A stretch of DNA of 64,000 bases from Trichoplax adhaerens (GCF_000150275.1 NW_002060951.1:1746297-1810296); one strand, 5' to 3'; shown: positions 16,501 to 31,272, counted from the stretch's first letter. The notes: generated by a model from the sequence alone, not told the origin. A program made the numbers and translations.

Positions 16501-19336
16501 TCAAAATAGTTATCATAACGATAATTTGCTCGATGTGTTTCAAATTAGCTTCTAAACCTATTCCTTCTTCTGATTGTAGTTCTACATTACAGCACATTAT
16601 TAAATGAAACATATTGAGTTTCAATTTATCTCTGCAAAGTTGAAAATTTCTGTGTGATTAATCATTAATTACTCATTTAATATAATATAAATTCTTATAT
16701 ATATGTAGAATTAAATCCAACATACTATTACTACTGTATATTGCTATCGCGATATAGAGTATTGCTTGACACACCTTGTATTAATTCTTAAATCATTTTT
16801 CCTTCTTAGTGTAGCAATCAACTACAGCACATTTTTCTTCAATGAGTACTTATATCTATTAAATTTTAGACTTTTCGTCTGACTGATCAATCCTCACTAA
16901 TTACAAAATAAAACTATATAAAGAATAAATTTTACGGCCATAAATTACTCGGCATATTTGAAATTTCAATCCCTAATCATTTTCCCTCTTATAATGCGCT
17001 CTGCATCTTTAGAAGACGAACGCTGATCCCTAACTGATAATTTTTTTTCGAAAATTTAAGTTTTATCTTTCAATTGATTAATCATTTAATTAACATGTAA
17101 TAAATTTACGTGACAAATTATGGCCGTTATGATACGTAGCCCTACAAAATTCAAATAAACTCCCACTTCTTAATCATTTTTTCCTTTTATTGCAGCCACT
17201 TATTGCCGTGTATTTTTAAATGATAAACACTGAGCCCTGATTTATGAACTTGGATTTTTTAAATTTGCATTTGATTGGCAAACTATTCGATTTAATAATT
17301 GAAAAATTGTAAGAGTTTCTAAAAGCATCGAGATAAATTTCGTGTTTATAGCCGTAGTAATGTTACAGACACTAAATTAGTAATCAATCTTAATTTACTT
17401 CATATTCAATACGGTATTCGTTCCTAACCGCTAATATCTCGATAGTGAATTTTCCTAGACATAATCTATCGTATTATTTGTGCTGTTTTACTTCTGAGTG
17501 ATTTCATTTGAGTTCCTATAGATTTCACTCAATTCTTTTATCTATAATACATGGTTTGAAGGACTCCTGACTATATTCTTGATGCAGCATAATGATTTTA
17601 CCGGATAAGAATTCGCCACCTAAAGTGCGCTAAAAGTGATCTGCTGAGATATTAGTATTTACTTTGAATATTACTTGAATTTACTATCATGCACTATTTC
17701 CTCGAGTCTGTATCTCTCTTTTGCCTTTACTACATTTCATTTATCATTATTGTTGTAATCGTTATCATATCAAATGATAGGATGATCTCTTGACACATTG
17801 GCACGCACGTAGAATATCAAAACTGATATTCCAAAGTACGATTACTGCATCATATCTTATTATCGGTATAGTGATTTCTACAATAAAGTATTCAAATGAT
17901 TAGTTAACATTGTAACTTTTTACCGCTTGTTCATGCATTGTCAATATCTTCTAATCACTCTCTTTCAACATATTACGTCGCTGGATTGGAAGATTCAACT
18001 TCTGAAGAAATATTAAGATCTAATCATAGCTGAGCAGAAAAATCAATTCAATAACTCATTTTTTTTACTTCTAAGTAGCGAAGTTTTTGCCACTTTCTAA
18101 TCATCATTCTTCAATTATGTATTTTCCGACTGGATTAAAATTTGAGCGGAATATCGTGATCCAATGATGACTGTACTGTATAGAGTACCGTACCATATTC
18201 AATTTGTTAGCTCATATTCTAAACCGTTAATTCGAACCCTATAATTTTATTAATATCTTATAATCATTTCCCTAGGTATATGCGTAATATCTTACCAGAT
18301 TAAAATAATTTCAAGTAAAAGTAATCATCATGACTTCATGATCTCTACAGTACGTAGGATATTTTAACTCATTAATTTATGCTCTAACTCTAAACTATTA
18401 TCGTGTTACCTCGTCAATATCCTCTGTTGATTTTTCTATACAAATTATCAAGACAGATTAAAAACTCTTAGGCTGAAAATAATATCTATTGTTATATGAT
18501 CATTACCTTATTATATTAAAGGTTATCGATAACATCACTAGATTTTCATCTCATGCAAAATTAATTGTTTGGTTATAATTATGGTAATATGCTATGCCCG
18601 ACGGTAGTCTTATATCGGTACAAAATACGAATTATCTTGCAAGTATTAATTCTTATAATCAGTTAGTTATTATGATTAATGATTGATTAATTCTAATTAT
18701 ACTAAATCACTGAATTATAGATCCACCAAATGCTCAAGTAGACCTAATTACGGGCAATTAATAAAATCAAATCTATCTATTATCTATTTTACGATCCATT
18801 TTGTAACACGGACAATAATACTGCTACAAGCTTGTAGTTCCTTGATTGACAAGTATTATGTATTTTATTTCCGAGTGTTTATTCTATCATCTATCTATTA
18901 ATGGTAAGACGTGGCTATTTTTTTACACTAACATTCTTTACTTATCATCTTTTCAATAGACGTTATCCTTGTTCAGAAATTGATTTATTCATCTATGACG
19001 TCAAGTGAATCAGGATTAAGTTATGGAAAAGTGAAAAAGTCAACAATACGATTGCAGCATCATTATCAGGCTGAAATAAAAGATTATTCAACAGCATATC
19101 AACGAATAAAAATATACAAACTACTGTCTTACAAATTACGGTTTTAAACTAAAAATATCGGCTGTAAGACTATTTTTTAATCTATTGGGTTATCTTACTG
19201 TTTGATCAATAGTTTCGTTAGAGAGAAGAGAATAAAAAATAGCAAAAAGATCGATAGGCTGCTAACAAGACAAGTACAATTATAGAAGAGAGTAAATATA
19301 GCAATCAAACTGCGATCAACATTCATTAACTACACC
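13546..19336. other. Long gene-free stretch upstream of the GABA-B-like gene
   Basis: This is 5.8 kb of AT-rich DNA with no gene that I can support. It contains the ~190-base degenerate tandem repeat at about 16470-17400. It also has scattered isolated TACTGTAC words near 13920 and 18170. Upstream exons of the receptor gene could lie here, but a plausible signal-peptide start is already present at 19337. Confidence 0.55.
16470..17400. repeat. Degenerate tandem repeat, unit about 190 bases
   Basis: Successive blocks share the same order of landmarks: a TGATTAATCA-like word, an AATAAATT tract, then AATCATTTTTCCTTCTT, then a GCAGC..ACT..GCACAT-like segment. The TGATTAATCA-like anchor lies near 16472, 16655, 16883, 17077 and 17270, giving spacings of roughly 183-228 bases. 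The TAATCATTTTYCCTTY anchor occurs near 16791, 16976 and 17173. Copies are clearly diverged. Outer limits are approximate. Confidence 0.6.
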
Positions 19337-22300
19337 ATGATAGCCAAACGCTCTTCTACAGTAGATAGGATTGCTATTTTCTCCGTTATAATTATCATCA
19401 TTTTAGGCAATGACTATCATCATTGTTTAAGTTTAAAGCAGCGACTAGTTGTAGCAGGACTGCAACCTACAACCGATAATTTTGTTGCTCAAGCATCGCG
19501 TGGCTATATTGTGGCTACTAATATGGCACTTCAAGATGTTAACGCAAGGCAAGATATTCTTCAGGACTACGAGTTGATTATTGAATTTAAGAATACCAAG
19601 GTTAGAGAGAATAACGATTTAATTTTGTAGCTAATTCTTACTTTTCCGGCAAATTAAACGATTAGAATATGCTTGCAAGTCTTGTTGGTCATAAATAGCA
19701 ACAAAAATTATCACATTTTACGCTTACACTTTTAATTTGATGGATTTTAATGGAAATTTTATTGATTGATTTGATTTTACTTAGTCGAATAATTCATACA
19801 CTAAAAATAATCATGTATTTTTACAATATTAATGCTGATAGAACTTATGATGCGTGCAGTTATCGCTGACACAAAAAATTGTTTTGTTTGACGCTCATAA
19901 AATCATAAAGATTATATTATCTATTCTTATGCTAACATATCGGTTAGGATGACATTTTAATTGCTCGTAGGGAGGGAATTGATATCAATCTTTCATAATA
20001 AGCCATTTAAAAGGAGAGTTTTAAAACAAGCAGGACTCAATTTTTATTTCTTTCCTATCGGTATACAATTACAGTAGCGACTATTTTGCTAAGGTGTGTC
20101 CTATCGGAGTAATATCAGATAATATTAAAGCTAATTTAAATATTGAAAATTTAAACATTTTTCTTTGAATCTGATTGACATTATTAATTTACCAGAAGCG
20201 AATTAAAGTCAAGATGTAGCTAATGGTAGTGAAGCCATTAGAATTGCAAATTCCGTTGCAGACCCTATAATTATATTAGTATGAACTAAACTTTTTCCGA
20301 GCGGTCTTTGATATTTCTATACGTAAAAAGATAGAAAAAACTACGGGATTACTAAACCATTTTTTCAATTTATTGTTAACTTTTTCTCATGTTTTAATCA
20401 AGTATGCTCCTGTTTTGGTCACAGATTTTGTTGATTATTAGAAAGAAAAAATCAAATTTTCATGATACTTTCATGAAGTCCTATTCTTTATTTTGAAATA
20501 GATCACCAAACGGTAACATGCCATCTTAGATCTGCGGTTTACAAACGTCAGAGTTATCATAATTTCGTAAATTTAAAGCGTTTTTATCTCAATATATGTA
20601 TGAAACAAATTTACTGTAGATTGTCCATGGCTAGTAACGATAAAGCTGTTTTTCTCTACTTTTGATCAAAAAGAATTACCGTTACTACTTGAAATAAGGC
20701 ATTTATAAATTGTAGCTATCTGTTATGATACAATACGATTATCATGTTGCTGTCTCTAATCATAGTAATTTTCTACAATAGCTTCCAGACCTAAGAAGAA
20801 TACATATTAGTGACATTTATGAAATACTTGATAAGCGAGCAATAAAATAATAAATTTCAATTTTGTAAATGGTGATACTCGGCGATACAGGGTTATTTGG
20901 CTTCATTAACTGTGGATTTTGATGATCTACTTAAACAGATTAACAAAATCAGTTTGTCGGATCGACAGCTAGAATTGATTTTATAAATAGGCCTTTACCC
21001 CCATTTTGACCCTTCACTATTCAAAACTAACTAATTATTAATAACTGAACAATGTTAGCAATTATAGAAATCTAATAACAACAAGTTTATGATGAATCGC
21101 GGCTAAGAGATTTATCTTATATATAATAGTTGATCTTCTCACTGCAATCGGTCACAAGCATGAATTTATAGCGAAGACACATAGAAGATCTTAATCTGAT
21201 ATATGTTGCAAAGCTTTGGACTGTTTCGATCAATCTGGGCTTGAATATTGATTGATGATATTTAATATCTGCAAAATATTATCATTAAACATAAGCACGT
21301 GGAAATCTAGCCTCTAAAATGAAGAAAAAAACTATGATAACTATCTGCATTGATATAGAACGGTTACATTTAACTGCTACATAGTGTGATCCTGATGAAA
21401 TTACTTAAATTAATTCCTAAACATCCTTCGAACCGACAATTATAATATCAGTCACTGTCTGCTTGACTTAAATATTTTGCAAGTCAATAGATATGAAGAA
21501 ATCATTTAAAAATGGTCCATTATAATCTCATCGTAAGTAAATTGTCATCTAGATTGAAGTAAAGGTACGAAAAATTGGTATCCTGATATCGTATTAATTT
21601 ATCGATGAAATGGTTGTTTTCATAGTAATTAAAAATAAAGTTTATCCTATCGTTACAAAGACATATTGCTTACTCTTCATCTATGACGGAGAAAGTCTAC
21701 AGAAATAGGAGTATATTGCTATTAGAATTTGTATACAGCATTAACGAGTAGTCGGTTGTTTAGATGTTATTTCACGATCTAGCACAAAACAGTTTATTTC
21801 CAATCAGTAAAAATATTGGAAGTTATTGCTGACCAGACTGTCATTGAATCAAAAACGATTATCATTTATACATGGACTGAAGTGGATTAAAGGTGCAAGC
21901 GAAATTTGAATAGAATATGCAGAAGGCAGTAGTTTAGTTTCGATACAGTATCTAAAATACGTATTTCACATGGGCAATAATAAAGAGTTTGTTACAATAG
22001 AACTAAAACTTCATGAGTTTATATAGTACACTTGAATAGTATGTTGTAGTAGAATAATGAGTCAGAGTTGGTCGTGTAGGTGGAAGATCATTTAATATAG
22101 AATTGAATTATTATCGCTTGAAAGATTGGTCTCTGTGCTAAGTGTGGCTTTTATTGTAACACAATTCAATATTTTATATCTAAAATATGCTCATCAAGGT
22201 GATCATCCTTAAGTTAAATTTGTAGTCATAAAATGTAATATTAGTTTACAATATGTATAAAAGAAATCTATTCCATGGTAGCCTTTTGCGCTATCAAAGA

Positions 22301-25300
22301 TAGAATCACCCACAAGAATATCTTGGAATGAAATAAAGTTCGAGTTTAAACATTTTCTAATAAAAATAATTTATTAGATTCAGTCCTTCTTGTATTAGAC
22401 CGGATAATAAATGAGTTAATGTTGATTTTTATTCCTTCTTGCCTGATAACATTCGTCGATCATATGATAAGCACGTTTCTACTTTAAATGAAGTTAATTA
22501 TACTATCGTTAATATACTACATCATGAAATAAGTGTTAACCAACAGTATACAAAAATACTTGCATTATACATAATAATTTTTAAACGCAATCTATTCTGT
22601 GCGTATTTGCACCGACTGCGATCGAGATCACACACGAACAATTTTATTCGAATTGCGGGCATTCTTTAAGAGTAAGAGTATATAACGAGTTAGCATTGGT
22701 TTTTTAAAGTTTAGGTATAAAAGATAATTAATCATGAATCTGTACGTTAGAATGGCTATTAGTAATAACAGGCTACCAGTATGATATCCCATTTTTTTCG
22801 CTTATTATGACTTTCAGTAAAGCAAGTTAACTTTGTTTAAAGTGATAGAAAATTTATTTAGAATATGAAAAGCTACAGAATGGATTGAACTAATATTGAA
22901 TCGATTCTCTGTAAAACCTGTTTTATTGTAGGACATAAATCCTATTCAAGCGGGCAATACAGTCGGTAGTTCTATTACAGAAAAGGACTGATTTATTGTC
23001 ATTGATTTCTTTCGACAAATTATAACAGTATAGCGATTTAATTACATATGTATGCAAAATAATAATTCTACAAATACTGCCCAAAACCGAAATTTCTGAT
23101 TTATTTTGAGATACATTTCAATCAGATTCTCCTAATATTGATGCAGTGAACTATTTTACATTGATTATCTGCCCTTCTGTGCTACCATCATCAAATAGGG
23201 CTAGACTATAGAGAAGAATGTAACTCCTTCAGGATACATTTGCATCTATATTGCTATCTTTAACAACTGCTCTGATGAACTTTTTATTATTATTAAATAC
23301 AATAGTTGTCCGTTCGACTAACTTTCGTACACCAACTAATCAGTTTTTAACTTAATTAGTGAATTGAAATAGAATTTTAAAAAATCACATTTGATTATAA
23401 CCAATAGTAACGCTAAATCTTAGTCTCTAACCATTTTGGGCTTTATTGAAACGTTTCGGCCATGCCTAGTTGCATCCCACTCCATCAATTTTTCTATCGA
23501 TTGGCTATTATAATATATTTATTTTAATAATACGTAATGATTTATTTCCGGTAAGTATAAAATCGATGAAGCTAAATAAGATGACATAAACAGGGTAATC
23601 CTGAGACTTTCCACCATTCTACCGTTGTAGATACTCCTAAAATCAATGATGATATTAGCTAAAATTACTCCATAGAATTGCTATAAAATTCCATATTCTC
23701 ATTTATAACGCTAATCCTATGAATACTTTAAAGCAATACAATTTTTACATATTGTAATCATTAAAAGGTCCTTATTTTCGCATTTTACTTAGAGAATTGT
23801 AATAAAATTCTATAAAAACATTTTATAATCCAACAGTAAATTTGCAAAATTCCCACTTCAAATACTAAGATTACGGCAAAAAAAGCTATCAATACCCGTT
23901 TTGACATTTAACTACATTAATACAGTGCTCAAGCTATTGCAAGGTAAAGCGGTCAATTTTTTATGTCTCATCGAATCGCATACTATATAAATTGCACTTA
24001 GCTTGCCCACTGACTGCTTACGTGCTTTGTTTTTTCGATACTAGATTGATAATTAGCATTTTTATTAATTAAAATAAATCATAACTTCAAATTGTATTGA
24101 TATTTTATCAGTTTCTTCAGGATTTTCTTTAGTGCTGTGAACTTGCATTATGTTTCTTAGATGAATTTTATTCAGGTAACATAAATAATTAATCATATAT
24201 GGGTATAGGATAAGCCAATATGATCAATGCTCATATTGGCTTATTCAATACCTTTGCAGTTATATTATTATTGTTCATATTATACCTTAATCTTCACAAA
24301 ACTTTTGACGTTATTTGAGCCGTGAGTAGAGTCATCTAATGTAATTGCTTAGAATGATTTATCAATATTTAAAATACAGTTGTAATTATTTCCAATAAAC
24401 AGTATTGCTAATCACAGAATATAATCTAGATTCATCAGTTGTTAAACGTAATAATTCTTTGATATTAATAACATCAAAAGTATCCTAATTTTTAATGTAA
24501 AACGATTCTTGTGATATAAACTGCTCAAATATTCCTAACGAATGCACCTTATTATCAATTGGGATTGAAATAACCAGTGTCATGAAATACCAGTTTAAAA
24601 TCATACCTATTCTTCTTAGAAGTTAATATAATTGCTCGATCGATTAGCAATTCACCAATTATTAGCATAGAAAGCATTACTTCGATATTTTTGAGATTCT
24701 GATTATAATAGCAGATTCAAGTAAATTTTTCAACCTGATCATACTTAAACATTACAAACATGGTACGTTATACTAGTTTTTCTTAAATTTTATTCCTATA
24801 TCTACAGTATGATATCATACCTTGTTATATAATCATAATCATGACATTTCGTCCTCATTTCCAGGTGCATATATTGCAAAAATTTTGAGGCTTATTCAAG
24901 AAAATTCCGTTGCGATCTTAATAATTACGTAGTGCTCCTCGAATTGCTCTTCTATTTGCTAATTCAATACGTATAAAAAACGATGCCATGATAATACTTA
25001 AAGCTGATAAACAACTATTCATTTCACATTTATTGTTATTATTGACACATAACTATTGGATATAACAGCCAATGCAATCTGTCCTTTAATTACAGTGGGC
25101 TACTTTATCAGTCTTAATTTTAACGTCATTACAAGTACATCATAAGCTGATGTTGGGATATTGTGATATAGTATCCCCTCTGAAACTGATTCAATTCTCA
25201 TTCAGTTTATTAGTCTTGAAGCTGAATTGACATCGTGATATCTCTAAACCAGAGTTGCTTTATCAGTTGTATTCGTATCATGTGATGACTGCATAGACGA

Positions 25301-28300
25301 TGAAACATGCCAACAACAGCTTAAATTAAAGTTAATCATTCTATAAAGAATGATCATTTTCTTATTGTCATAAACTGATGTTGCGAACTACCACACTAAA
25401 CTAATAGATTACTTATGCCATGCTTCACTACACTTGGAGATCTACTGTACGGTAGTTTTATACTACTTATGGTCACTCAGGGATAAAACTGTTCTACAAG
25501 ATTAGTATAGTTTTTATTAATAGAGTAGCCGAGTACCTTCTCCGACACGATCTAATAAAGAACTCAGGAACTGAACATTCGCTCGTCCTTTTATACCCTT
25601 CCACTAAATTTGTGGTGCACGCATAGTAACCTGACAATATAAGATTTGCACCATTTGTATAGGAGGACAAGCCCCAAATAAACTATATAGTTTACTATAG
25701 ATACAAGTACGTAAACAACTTTAATTAGCAATAACTAATTAATAGTCAATTAAACCCTTGAGGCTCAGCACGATAATCGCACGTTCGCAGCGGGTGCTAA
25801 CGTGCCGCCATTATTAATATCTATATAGGCTCTACTAATTAATTGCAAAATACATTTATGCCTTTGTTGTCTAGCAATCTAGACATTATTAATATTCTTA
25901 ATTTCAATTATCAATTACCGATATGATCCATTAGCTAAATACTAACAAAATCTGTTTAATTAGCAAGTACGGTGCTTTGCTCCGTAGCACTTATCGCATA
26001 GCAAGCAAGTTCAACTGATAATAATTTTTTTTTAGCTATGCTTTATTCTTGATCACTGCAAAGAACTCATTAATTGACACTTAATATCAATATTTTTTAC
26101 TCATAATGCAGCTTTTCTGTCCATTGGCCATGAAATATTTGTATGATTACATTCAGCAGCCGCCGATTAAAATAGCTATTTATGGGCCTGTCTCTTCTCT
26201 TTGCTGTGAATCAGTTTCATCTGTTGCTAAATATTGGAATCTTGTCCAAGTAAGTACGAAAAATTCATTAAGGATATTTCACCACTATGAAACAGAAAAT
26301 CTAGCTTAGTCCATTTATTTTGTGCGAGACATAGTAAAGTACTGTATACATCATCTAGAAATTAACCGAGTAAAAATATAAGGTGCTTAGAACTGAATGA
26401 GCTGATGTTTACAAATGTTAAAACTCTTTTATCTTTACAGTTAGGCCATAAAATACACTGTACAATTGTGGTGTAATTGGATAATTTATTGACGTTTTAC
26501 AATTAAACGATTCGATTCGATCAACAGGGTAACTGTCTATTTTACTTTCAGATTTCCAACGCGGCTACAAGCGCTACACTAAGCGATCGAAAATTATATC
26601 CATATTTTTATAGAACAGCTTTATCAGATGTTGCATATAACGTTGTTCGCCAAGAGTTATTTCGGCTTTTTAATTGGGATAAAGTAGCAATAATTCATCA
26701 AACCTTAAGTCTTTTTCAAGCGGTAAGGAATAACCATCTTTTTCACCTTCCAAGGATTAGTGTTCATTTTTATATATCAGGCTTTCCTGTTTAGGCTATA
26801 TTTAAACTTACTGAAAATATTTAATAGCTGTTGGTGATTCTATAGCAAATAACTGAAATAAGGATGCAAAACATACGAAATTTAGATTAGGATAGCATTA
26901 GTTTGATATCGGACATCTTATTTAGTATTTCTTAGCTATCAGTTCAATTACAACTATTTAATTTCCTATTGCAATAACAGTCTGCAGCTGATTTAGAACA
27001 TATTCTAAAGAAAGGAAATATCACTGTTGTTGCTTCGGAAGCATTTGCACAATTTCCAGAGCGACATGTTCCTCTGCTTAAGGTACTTCTACGAATTTCT
27101 CGATCTGTTATCATTACCATTATAACAACATAAATGAATTTGAAATAAAACTACAACAACAATTATTGAATTATTTGCTACAGCGAAATCATTTCCGAGC
27201 TAAGCTATGGTCTTGTGTGATAAACATCGTAAAGCTTTCATGCTAGCTCTTTACATTATTCAAATGAAACAAAAAATGTGCCCTTTAATTATTGCCTTCA
27301 GGATAAAGACGCTAGAATAATCATTGTCTATGCTTATCCAGATATGGCTCAGAGAATCTTTTGCACGGTCAGCTTTGATTAAGGATATTAAAATCATATT
27401 AACATTATTTCAAAATAATTAAGCATTAAGATCACCAAGCATATTTGACGTTCTATGCTCTTTAATAAATTCTAAGCCTTTTGCTTATTAATCTAAATAC
27501 GATGCAATACAGACCCAATTTAAGTCAGTTGTACAGTTTAAGATAACTCGTAATATATTTTAGACATCATAAACTACGGTACTATGTTTATTATAGTCAT
27601 TCAAATTTTAGTTTGGATAACCTTCGGCTAAATGATAAAGTTAAATTACAGCAGTAATTTTAGTAATGATACATAACTGTAGACCAATGATAATACTATA
27701 GTAAGGATTTGAATGTCGTTTGCTTCGGTTAAGATCTAATCAGTATTCTAATACTTCTATTGGATTCGATGATAGGCATACCATTTAAATTACTATGGAC
27801 CAAATCATGTCTGGTTTTTACTTGGATGGTACTTTGATAACTGGTGGAAAAGTGATTTATCCAAGAATACTAATTGTACCGAAGAGCAAATATTAAAAGT
27901 TATGGACGGTTACTTTGCTGTGCTTGGTGTTGAATTTGGTTTCGAAAATGTGACTACCATTTCCGGATTGGTATGCTTTGAATCAGTTATTTAGTATTGA
28001 TTTTTAAGTATTAAATTGTTTCATATAGCATATTATTTTTTTTATTATTGGATATGAATCAATCCGTGTGTTCAATCGAAACGCGTAGACACCGAAGAAA
28101 TATCTTGAAGAATATAAAAATTTCCATCCTGATTACTACCTTGCAAGTGTACATACTTGGGCTTATGATGCTGTTTGGTCACTGGCATTGGCTCTTAATA
28201 ATACAGAGCATATCCTGAGACAGAACGGTCGAAATTTAACCCAATTTCATTATAATGACAGTAATACAAGACAAATTTTAATGGAATCATTTAATCAGTT

Positions 28301-31272
28301 GAGCTTTCAAGGAATTAGTGTGAGTCTATTAAAGGATTATTATCGTAAAGAATGCACGTTCATTCAGCGTTTATTCTGTACTAGTTAAGATTTTACAAAT
28401 GAAGGAGCAGCAATACACAGATTTGCAATCTATTATTTGTCTATCATTTAGTTCTCCTCTTGGGTTTTAGTATTTTCCATGTAAACTATTTTATTTTATA
28501 GTACCGTATTATACCCATGACAAATATTAGTTTTTTCATTTATACTGTATTATTACATTGATATTGATCTTAGTTTTCACCCTTTTAGGGTCCGGTTTCT
28601 TTTGAACAAGGCGAAAGAGTCGCAGACGTTAGAATTCTACAGATGATAAGTAAGATTCAGAAGCCAAAAAGTATTGTAACTTCTTAATATTGATTATGTC
28701 TTTAAACGGTCTTGCTGATATTAGCCTTATAATTGAGTATAAGTACACTCGAAGAAGCGTAATACATAGATGAGCTAGCAGTATTATGCAAAAATACCGT
28801 AAAAATGGTTGCATTCATTTTTAGTAGGCTAATAATTCTTCACTTAGCAAGTAATTTAAATTCTATCTCTTTAAACCGTAATAACCTCCATTTTCTTTTA
28901 ATTTACACTATCTTTGTATTTATCTTTAAAAGTGCAATGCATTTATTTATTACAAGGAATAGTTAACCTAATATATTGTTACTTTGCTATTCAATTTTAG
29001 CACGGATTAAAACTATAAATACTGTACAAGTTGGGTTATATGACAGTCATCAAAACGAAATACGACTTGGATCTCCTTACAATCCCGTTTATTGGAGAGG
29101 TTATTAAATCCAAATCTTCGCAGTGTCGCTATTAAATGAGATATAGTTTATAGAAAAGATTATTATTTAAGTTCAGTTTCAATATTTTTGTATATTGATA
29201 TTGGCCAATGTGTCATTTAAAAAATTGAAATGTTTGGTTTCATTATATTATCATTTCCTAACAGGCGGATATATACCTAAAGATGAATATATACGAAAAA
29301 CGATCATTCTTCGCATTTCTAGTCCAATATTTATTGCGTTTACCATACTATCTATTCTTGGTATTATACTATCCTTATTCTTTTTTGTATTCAATGTTTT
29401 CAATCGAAAGCTAAGGTAAAGAAATTTATACAAAATGAAAAGTATTTCTTTGCCCTCTTCATTCAATATATCGCTAATGATAACAAATTTTTAACCGATC
29501 CAGATATATCAAAATGTCCAGCCCTAATTTAAATAACGTGATCTTGGTTGGCGGTGTGTTATGCTACCTATCAGTTATTGTTTTTGGCTTAGAAAGTTAT
29601 ACAATTACTTGCCAAATTCGAGGTTGGCTGCTGGCTATTGGTTTCACGTTATCGTTTGGTTCTTTATTTTCAAAGACATGGAGAGTGCACAGAATATATC
29701 ATAATAAGCACAAAATGAGAGTGGTGGGATAAATTCTATGATTAAATTGTATGAATACAAGTGCTATCCTTTTAGCTGAAGCATTTTTTACCTACTCTAC
29801 TAGGTCATCAGAGATACCCATTTATTTATTATGGTATTCTTTTTGGTGATGATCGATGTTATTATATTAATGACTTGGCAATTTGTCGATCCATTATACT
29901 CAAGTGAAATCATCTTTTCAACCCAGGTACAATTTCGATTATCTTAATATTAATCGGAGTAATTGAATCCTATCGATTTTTAGTTAATATTGTTAATTAA
30001 CGACAGTATTCGATTAAGTAAGTAACACTTTGCATCATTGAGATAATATTTATCGTGAAGGCTATACTTTTAAAATTTTATGAGACCCGACATAATAAAT
30101 AATTCGATATCGTTTTACGTCAACATCGATCTTTTATCTACGATAACACCAATAAGAAATCTTTAATTACAGTAACTAGTGATCAGCCATTGTATCATTT
30201 ATGGAATTAGAATAATGATTTGATTAATTATAAATATTGGGATTAACAACCGTAATTTGACATTCTTGATGCAAAATACCTAGGTCGATCCTACAAACAT
30301 TGAATACTTAATAATCTCCAAACATCGAGTTTGCATATGTGGACATTATACAATTTGGCTGGGCATTTTATATAGTTATAAATTTCTATTATTAATATTT
30401 GGCGCTTTCTTGGCGTGGGAGACAAGAAATGTTAGTATCCCAGCATTGAATGACTCCAAGTACATTGGCTTATCCATTTACAATGTTGTCGTGTTATGTG
30501 TGGTTGGAGTATTAATAACTATATTCGTCAATAACCAAGTGGATATCAGCTTCGCTTTGATAGCTTCATTTATCGTTTTCTGTACCACGTTGATGAGCTG
30601 TTTTGTTTTTGTACCTAAGGTAAACTATGCACTATACGAGTAGTTGCAATGTTCAAGCTAAATTTATTAATGCAGTTGGCTAATGGCAATGATTCCATTG
30701 CTATTAATAGTAAGATATGATGATTCTTGATGAAGTAGTAACATACTCATGGTACAGCTAGTTAGAGTAATGTAGGTGCTGACTTTTTGAACTGTGCAGA
30801 TTCGATATTTCAAAACTGATCCAGATGAACAGAAAAACATGATGGCATCAAGATCAGTGGGTAAGGTTGCCTCAGTTGTACACCAAAGCTATTTACCGGC
30901 ATCAAGAGATGATGTCCTAGTACTGAAACGACAATTATCAGAGGTAATTTATGCAATGTAATATGATTTACTATTTAGCCGTAAGATTATACGTTTATGA
31001 TATGATCATTAACCGATACTCATTGTTGCTTTTGCACTGATATCCTATCGGTGTTATGTGCTATTGAAACTAATAGTACTTATTCTAATTGCCTCTACGT
31101 ACTTTAGCGAGATAAGGAAATTCAAAATTTATCTGATATTATCAAAAAGTATGAAAACAAAGATAGTGTTATACGAGACAGCAGCCTAGTCAACGTTGCT
31201 TCTGCTGCAGCAAACTCATCAACTAGAACATCAATTGATCTTAACTGGGCGAGGAAAGAAGCAATCGAATAA
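19337..31272 (+). CDS. Class C GPCR, GABA-B receptor-like
   Basis: This is a GABA-B-type receptor of the plasma membrane. It has 820 residues in 15 exons: 19337-19600, 26112-26249, 26552-26722, 26981-27082, 27302-27367, 27776-27970, 28089-28319, 28589-28649, 29001-29099, 29265-29415, 29504-29720, 29804-29926, 30284-30619, 30800-30943, 31108-31272. Residues 1-30 look like a signal peptide. The Venus-flytrap domain (to about 442) has ALQDVNARQDIL, YWNLV, WFLLGWYFDNWW and TWAYDAVWSLALAL. The 7TM domain (about 455-718) carries SSPNLNNV, WLLAIGFTLSFGS, WQFVDPLYSSE, AWETRNVS and FVPK. The C tail has a heptad-rich segment (VLVLKRQLSERDKEIQNL), like the dimerising coiled coil of GABA-B receptors. There is no sushi or cysteine-rich domain. 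By alignment with human GABBR1 recalled from memory, Y366 and D471 are kept but E465 is Val, so GABA as the ligand is doubtful. Subtype (GBR1- or GBR2-like) is not resolved. Some donors (GTTAGA, GTCAGC) are weak. Confidence 0.92.
19601..26111 (+). other. 6.5-kb first intron of the GABA-B-like gene with coding-like relics
   Basis: Most of the gene's other introns are 70-420 bases, so this intron is exceptional. It contains short open segments that read like receptor exons (20210-20286 and 20891-20986) but do not join into a frame. A 76-codon frame at 22439-22669 has no recognisable family. The rest is AT-rich with no other gene seen. It may have absorbed a decayed duplicate receptor, or exon 1 may belong to a gene whose remaining exons have decayed. 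Confidence 0.5.

Noticed and set aside
22439-22669. 76-codon ORF in the receptor's first intron as a missing receptor exon
   Set aside because: No similarity to any class C receptor segment, and exons 1 and 2 already join in phase.
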